Source: Mesorhizobium sp. AR10
GTDB lineage: Bacteria; Pseudomonadota; Alphaproteobacteria; Rhizobiales; Rhizobiaceae
Assembly: GCF_024746795.1 (NCBI RefSeq)
Contig: NZ_CP080524.1
Coordinates: forward strand, 496,001-560,000
Length of the DNA: 64,000 nucleotides
Direction of reading: 5' to 3'
Within the stretch, counting starts at the first letter, position 1. Each line of letters begins with the position of its first letter. Under the pieces are notes generated by a model, which did not search any database, was not told the DNA's origin, and saw nothing but the letters and a program-made list of their open reading frames with translations. Made by a program: the position numbers and the translations under genes. Below, in pieces: positions 63,070 to 64,000 of the stretch.

Positions 63070-64000
63070 ATGGCTGGATCATCAATCTTTCGCTTGTCGC
63101 TGTTCCGGGAGGTCGCCGGGTTCGGCGCCGTCGTGGCTCGGATCGGAGGGCGGAGGGCGTGGACGGCATTGCTCTTCCTGATCCTGGGAAGCCTTACCGA
63201 AGGCATCTCGATCCTGCTTCTCGTCCCCTTGCTGCATCTGGTGGGGCGGCCCGATCAGAATTTCGCGATCAAGCTGCCTGATAACGACATGGTGCGCTGG
63301 CTGGTGCCGGACGGGACGCTGCAATTGACGACAGTGCTTTGCATGCTCGTCGGGCTTGTCGTGCTGCAGGCCGCTTTCAACCGCTTCAAATCCGTCTACA
63401 TGGCCAGGCTTCTGCTTGATTTCATCAACCGCCTGCGCATGAATCTGTTCGAGAGCATCGGCAAGGCGCGGTGGGGCATATTCGCGCGCATGCGAAGTTC
63501 CGACCTCGACCATGCCCTGACCGGCGACATAGACCGCGTGCAGGCCGCGGCTTTCTCGTTGCTGATGCTGGTGCAAATCGCGGTGCTGCTGGCCGGCTAC
63601 CTCGTGGTTTCGCTGTTCATTTCTCCCGTGATGACTTCGGTCGCCATCGTCATCGGCGTCCTGACGTTCGCGGCGTTGAAACCGTTCCGCTCCCGGGCCA
63701 CCGCATTCGGCCGGGTTTTGACGACCAATCGCCAGGAGCAATACCGCACGGTCTCGGAGTTCCTGGGCGGCATCAAGGTGGCCAAGAGCCTGAACGTCGA
63801 GGCGACGTATTACGCACAGCTTCAGTCGACGCTGGAGAGAATGAAGACCGACAACATCAACTATGTTCGCAACAGCTCGATCGGCACTGCGCTGTTCCAG
63901 GTGGCCAGCGTCATCGGCTTGAGCGTCTTCGTCTACATCGCGCTGGTTCGCTTCAATCTTTCGCTGGCCGAAATCGTCGTCCTGCTTCTGGTTTTCATGC
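63070..64000 (+). CDS. ABC transporter, lasso peptide exporter (3' end outside window)
   Basis: Starts ATG 63070, 7 bp after the kinase stop. The visible 310 residues are a membrane domain with several hydrophobic segments (about 30-55, 90-110, 180-205, 205-225, 285-310), as in ABC exporters of the D type in lasso clusters. The ATPase domain must lie downstream of the window. Export also gives self-protection in this class. Confidence in the family is good; the peptide substrate is inferred from position. Confidence 0.85.
   Translation, partial: MAGSSIFRLSLFREVAGFGAVVARIGGRRAWTALLFLILGSLTEGISILLLVPLLHLVGRPDQNFAIKLPDNDMVRWLVPDGTLQLTTVLCMLVGLVVLQAAFNRFKSVYMARLLLDFINRLRMNLFESIGKARWGIFARMRSSDLDHALTGDIDRVQAAAFSLLMLVQIAVLLAGYLVVSLFISPVMTSVAIVIGVLTFAALKPFRSRATAFGRVLTTNRQEQYRTVSEFLGGIKVAKSLNVEATYYAQLQSTLERMKTDNINYVRNSSIGTALFQVASVIGLSVFVYIALVRFNLSLAEIVVLLLVFM

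Overview
The window looks like chromosomal DNA of an alphaproteobacterium of the Hyphomicrobiales, most likely Mesorhizobium or a close relative. This is judged from GC-rich coding sequence, the ActS/ActR pair, an Irr-type iron box, rhizobial palindromic intergenic repeats (RIME-like) and a succinoglycan-type exo gene set. The species assignment is inference; no database was searched.

Region 1 (1-17.1 kb) is housekeeping: glnD (cut by the window start), murJ, trpS, a universal stress protein, a NifU/Nfu-type Fe-S protein behind an iron-control box, a periplasmic L,D-transpeptidase, a copper-type MerR regulator, mmcB, nhaA, actR/actS, hrpB, a frameshifted DMT-family exporter and a PIG-L deacetylase.

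Region 2 (17.2-29.1 kb) is one long plus-strand operon. It encodes an ABC importer (binding protein, two permeases, a small membrane protein, two ATPases) followed by two dihydroxyacetone-type kinases: a single-chain DhaK-DhaL fusion that should use ATP, and a split DhaK/DhaL/DhaM enzyme with its own HPr and Enzyme I. A small HTH-like protein lies inside. The likely job is uptake and phosphorylation of a short ketose or polyol.

Region 3 (29.4-35.9 kb) holds an orphan peptide-modification module (PqqD-like B1, B2 protease, HprK-like kinase, nucleotidyltransferase) with no visible precursor or cyclase. It is followed by a propionyl-CoA synthetase gene broken by one frameshift and a metallophosphatase.

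Region 4 (35.9-57.4 kb) is an exopolysaccharide cluster: exoP-like co-polymerase/tyrosine kinase, galU/exoN, exoO-, exoM-, exoA- and exoL-like transferases, four GT4-type transferases, another GT2, a pyruvyltransferase, a Wzx flippase, UDP-glucose dehydrogenase and two GH16 glycanases. The initiating transferase and the polymerase are not seen and may lie outside.

Region 5 (57.5 kb to the end) is a complete-looking lasso-peptide cluster: nucleotidyltransferase (opposite strand), a 50-residue precursor, B1, B2, cyclase C, HprK-like kinase and an ABC exporter cut by the window end. The precursor has the canonical leader motif and a core that should close a Gly1-Asp9 ring and end in a serine suited to phosphorylation. 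A 17-bp palindromic motif (TRTTGCNNTGCAGCAAN) occurs seven times, ahead of exopolysaccharide genes and 55 bp ahead of the lasso precursor. This suggests that peptide and polysaccharide are co-regulated, and it is the most notable feature of the window.
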